A stretch of 9,148 bases of DNA. It comes from CAYRVX01 sp964642165 (GTDB taxonomy: Bacteria > Planctomycetota > Phycisphaerae > SM23-33). A program made the position numbers and the translations under genes. A model generated the notes under the pieces. The model had not been told where the DNA came from, did not search any database, and worked only from the letters and a program-made list of their open reading frames with translations. This document shows, in pieces, positions 7,627-9,148 of the stretch (its first letter is position 1; each line of letters opens with the position of its first letter). The stretch is taken from positions 1 through 9,148 of the forward strand of contig CAZXOC010000292.1 in NCBI GenBank assembly GCA_964642165.1, given 5' to 3'.

Positions 7627-7650
7627 AGGCCATATCCAGACACAAGTAAA
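7622..7650 (-). promoter_or_regulatory. Transposase promoter, start point at the ATG
   Basis: On the minus strand TTTACT (7650-7645), a 17-base spacer and a perfect TATAAT (7627-7622) place transcription start at about 7615, next to the ATGATG at 7614-7609. No Shine-Dalgarno sequence fits in between, so the message is probably leaderless. The patch is strikingly AT-rich against its surroundings. Confidence 0.5.
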
Positions 7651-7883
7651 TGAGGTAGAGGAGAGGAAGGCCCCAAGATGTTGTATTCTCCCCGGAAAAC
7701 CGGCCGCAATGGGGGGCATGGCTGGCATCGAGCGGCTCCCGGGCCTCCCTGACGAGAGGAAACACGCGGGTCTTTCTCGCCGTATAACGTAAGGGAACAT
7801 ACCTCACTACGCAGACAGGATGGTCGCCCGAATCGTTGGAAACCCGCCGCTCTCCGCGCAGCCAGCCCTCGTCAACCGCTCGT

Positions 7884-7918
7884 CATTGGGGTAGGATTAC
7901 GTCAGGCGAGAATCCAGG
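7884..7918. repeat. Right terminal inverted repeat
   Basis: Reverse complement of the left repeat with two mismatches, starting CATTGGGGTAGGATTACGT and ending CAGGCGAGAATCCAGG. The 7615-7883 stretch inside the element, between the transposase start and this repeat, holds no credible gene. Confidence 0.92.
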
Positions 7919-7922
7919 CTAG
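7919..7922. repeat. Right CTAG flank of the insertion sequence
   Basis: Second copy of CTAG, directly outside the right inverted repeat and followed by GA. See the left copy at 5805-5808 for the duplication argument. Confidence 0.55.
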
Positions 7923-8072
7923 GATACTTCAGGTGCCATGGGTCCCCACCGGGAAGTCCAAGCAGAAGCTGGGACGATGGCAGCCATCCTCGTGGGTCGC
8001 GCCGAATCGACGGAAGCGCCGACTTCCGAGGCAGGCGTCAAGCAGAGGCTCCGTTGAGGAAAGGAATACCGT

Positions 8073-8981
8073 ATGGTCACCGACGGGAAAGCGGACGATG
8101 GCGGCCGGATCAGCCGGCGCGACGTGATCGTGGCGGCTGGGGGAATGGCGGCGGCCGCCGCGGCAGGCGGCAGCGCTGCCCGGGCGGCCGAGGCCATCGC
8201 CAAGGGCCTGTCCTACACGCCCAAGGGCAACATCAACCACTCGGCCTGCAAGTGGTGCTACCGGCGCATCAGCCTGGAGGAGCTGTGCGTCAAGGGCAAG
8301 GCGATGGGGCTGACGGCGATCGACCTGCTGGGTCCCGGCAAGGCCTTCGACACGGTCAAGAAGCACGGGCTGGTCTGCTCGATGGTCAGCAGCCACGGCA
8401 TCAACCCGGGGCTGAACCAGAAGAAGAACCACGCGCGGTGCCTGGGGGCGATTCGCCGGAGCATCGAGGCGACGGCGGAGGCGGGCTTTGCCAACGTGAT
8501 CTGCTTCTCCGGCAACCGGGCGCAGGGGCTGACCGACGAGGAAGGCCTGGACAACTGTGCCGAGGCCCTCAAGCAGGTGGTCGGCCTGGCGGAGGAGAAG
8601 AAGATCACGCTGTGCATGGAGCTGCTGAACTCGAAGCGCAACCACAAGGGCTACATGTGCGACCGGACCGCCTGGGGCGTGGCGCTGTGCAAAAAGGTGG
8701 GCTCGGGGAACTTCAAGCTCCTGTACGACATCTACCACATGCAGATCGACGAGGGCGACGTCATCGCGACCATCCGCGAGAACGCCGACTACATCGCCCA
8801 CTACCACACCGGCGGCGTGCCCGGGCGCCACGAGATCGACGAGTCGCAGGAGCTGTACTACCCCGCGATCATGCGAGCGATCGTCAAGACGGGCTTCAAG
8901 GGCTTCGTCGCCCAGGAGTTCGTCCCCTCGCGCGACCCGCTGACGAGCCTCGCCCAGGCCGTCCGGATCTGCGACGTGTGA
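8073..8981 (+). CDS. Tat-exported sugar isomerase/epimerase-like TIM-barrel protein
   Basis: A 302-residue protein of the xylose-isomerase-like TIM-barrel superfamily, nearest in character to hydroxypyruvate isomerase. The N-terminus is a twin-arginine signal: ISRRDVIVAAGGMAAAAAAG (13-32) with cleavage near ARA (36-38), so it is probably exported folded, with its metal. Candidate metal ligands of the family are Glu183 (CMELLN), Asp219 (LLYDIYHMQ), His245 (HYHTGG) and Glu282 (VAQEFVP); the DIYHMQ and PGRHEID motifs are typical of the hydroxypyruvate-isomerase group. The start ATG follows AAGGAA with a 6-base gap. It reads away from the insertion sequence, whose right end lies about 150 bases upstream; native promoter elements were not recognised there. 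Substrate is unknown: planctomycetes have many exported members, probably for carbohydrate breakdown. Confidence 0.88.
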   Translation: MVTDGKADDGGRISRRDVIVAAGGMAAAAAAGGSAARAAEAIAKGLSYTPKGNINHSACKWCYRRISLEELCVKGKAMGLTAIDLLGPGKAFDTVKKHGLVCSMVSSHGINPGLNQKKNHARCLGAIRRSIEATAEAGFANVICFSGNRAQGLTDEEGLDNCAEALKQVVGLAEEKKITLCMELLNSKRNHKGYMCDRTAWGVALCKKVGSGNFKLLYDIYHMQIDEGDVIATIRENADYIAHYHTGGVPGRHEIDESQELYYPAIMRAIVKTGFKGFVAQEFVPSRDPLTSLAQAVRICDV

Positions 8982-8984
8982 CGA

Positions 8985-9000
8985 CGGCGCCGATGCGCCG
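8985..9000. terminator. Hairpin between convergent genes
   Basis: CGGCGC (8985-8990), loop CGAT, GCGCCG (8995-9000) form a perfect 6-bp stem three bases past the stop codon of the TIM-barrel gene. A second one, CCGGGG (9011-9016) with CCCCGG (9029-9034), follows. Neither has a T-run. They lie between convergent genes, where a shared terminator or a transcript-end stabiliser is plausible. Confidence 0.35.
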
Positions 9001-9056
9001 CCGCGCGGAGCCGGGGACGACGAGTCCGCCCCGGAGGGCCGTGTTCCCGGCGCGAC

Positions 9057-9148
9057 TCAGCCGGCGGGCTCGCCCTCGCCGCCGGTCTCTTCGGGCGGCT
9101 CCATCGGCCTGAGCACGTGCAGGTCGGCTTCCTCGTCCGGCTCGTCCG
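9057..9148 (-). CDS. C-terminal end of an unidentified protein with acidic tail (cut by window edge)
   Basis: On the minus strand an open frame enters from the right edge and stops at TGA (9059-9057), giving 29 residues: DEPDEEADLHVLRPMEPPEE then TGGEGEPAG. The acidic, Pro-rich, low-complexity composition fits a disordered C-terminal tail. It converges on the TIM-barrel gene with a hairpin-bearing gap of 75 bases between the stops. No family can be named from this piece, and being so short in GC-rich DNA it may not be a gene. Confidence 0.4.
   Translation of the reverse strand, partial: DEPDEEADLHVLRPMEPPEETGGEGEPAG

Larger units (their letters stand above)
5809..7918 (-). mobile_element. 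Complete insertion sequence with 35-bp inverted repeats and one DDE transposase
   Basis: The element is bounded by inverted repeats at 5809-5843 and 7884-7918 that match at 33 of 35 positions and both start CCTGGATTCTCGCCTGA. It carries one long transposase gene on the minus strand. If the CTAGGA/TCCTAG flanks are counted as part of the repeats, the element spans 5803-7924. Near-identical ends and an open transposase frame suggest it is recent and possibly active. It sits between the HEAT paralogue and the TIM-barrel gene, 154 bases before the latter, and may have displaced native promoter sequence. Family placement is uncertain: the DDE layout is IS4-superfamily-like. Confidence 0.9.

Noticed and set aside
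7615..7800. Longer transposase start at 7800
   Set aside because: The 62 extra residues have no domain character and contain the promoter-like AT-rich patch; the ATG at 7614 fits better.
5793..7936. GGTGC on both sides of the insertion sequence as a target duplication
   Set aside because: The two copies lie at unequal distances from the repeat ends and do not abut them; CTAG is the better candidate.
7933..8127. 64-codon plus-strand ORF before the TIM-barrel gene
   Set aside because: Basic, low-information sequence overlapping the real start in another frame, with no ribosome-binding site.

Overview
The window is very GC-rich and looks like chromosomal DNA of a planctomycete or a close relative in the PVC group. 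This rests on three things: a bamD–lptE–ftsH set, which implies a bacterium with an outer membrane; two secreted proteins that join a jelly-roll-like domain to HEAT repeats, a combination typical of planctomycete secretomes; and a Tat-exported xylose-isomerase-like TIM-barrel protein, also abundant there. The assignment comes from protein character only; there is no rRNA in the window.

Left block (1-2786, minus strand): an envelope-biogenesis set read right to left. A BamD-like TPR protein overlaps an LptE-like lipoprotein by four bases (ATGA). After a 238-base gap comes the N-terminal 314 residues of the membrane protease FtsH, cut by the window edge. A good minus-strand promoter (TTGCAG-N16-TATAAT) lies upstream of bamD, with a 10-bp palindrome over its predicted start point.

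Middle block (3040-5760, plus strand): two full-length paralogues encode a signal peptide, a jelly-roll-like domain and HEAT repeats. Between them lies scrambled debris. It holds a frame-shifted piece of a jelly-roll domain, which the first gene now reads out of frame as its C-terminus. It also holds a putative end of an insertion sequence with the first codons of its transposase, fused to a third copy of the HEAT gene's tail. The fused ORF overlaps the start of the second paralogue by ATGA. The simplest reading is a tandem array that lost most of a third member through an IS-linked deletion or recombination. Molecular function is unknown. This is the least ordinary part of the window.

Right block: a complete, apparently intact insertion sequence (about 2.1 kb, 5809-7918) with 35-bp terminal inverted repeats (33/35 matching). 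It encodes one 583-residue DDE transposase on the minus strand, with a promoter whose start point falls almost on the ATG. It sits in a palindromic TCCTAGGA-like site and is flanked by CTAG on both sides. Beyond it is a Tat-signal sugar isomerase/epimerase-like protein (8073-8981). A hairpin-containing gap follows, then the last 29 codons of a convergent minus-strand gene with an acidic tail.

No tRNA, rRNA, CRISPR array or phage genes were seen. Most other long open frames, on both strands, are GC-driven shadows of these genes.
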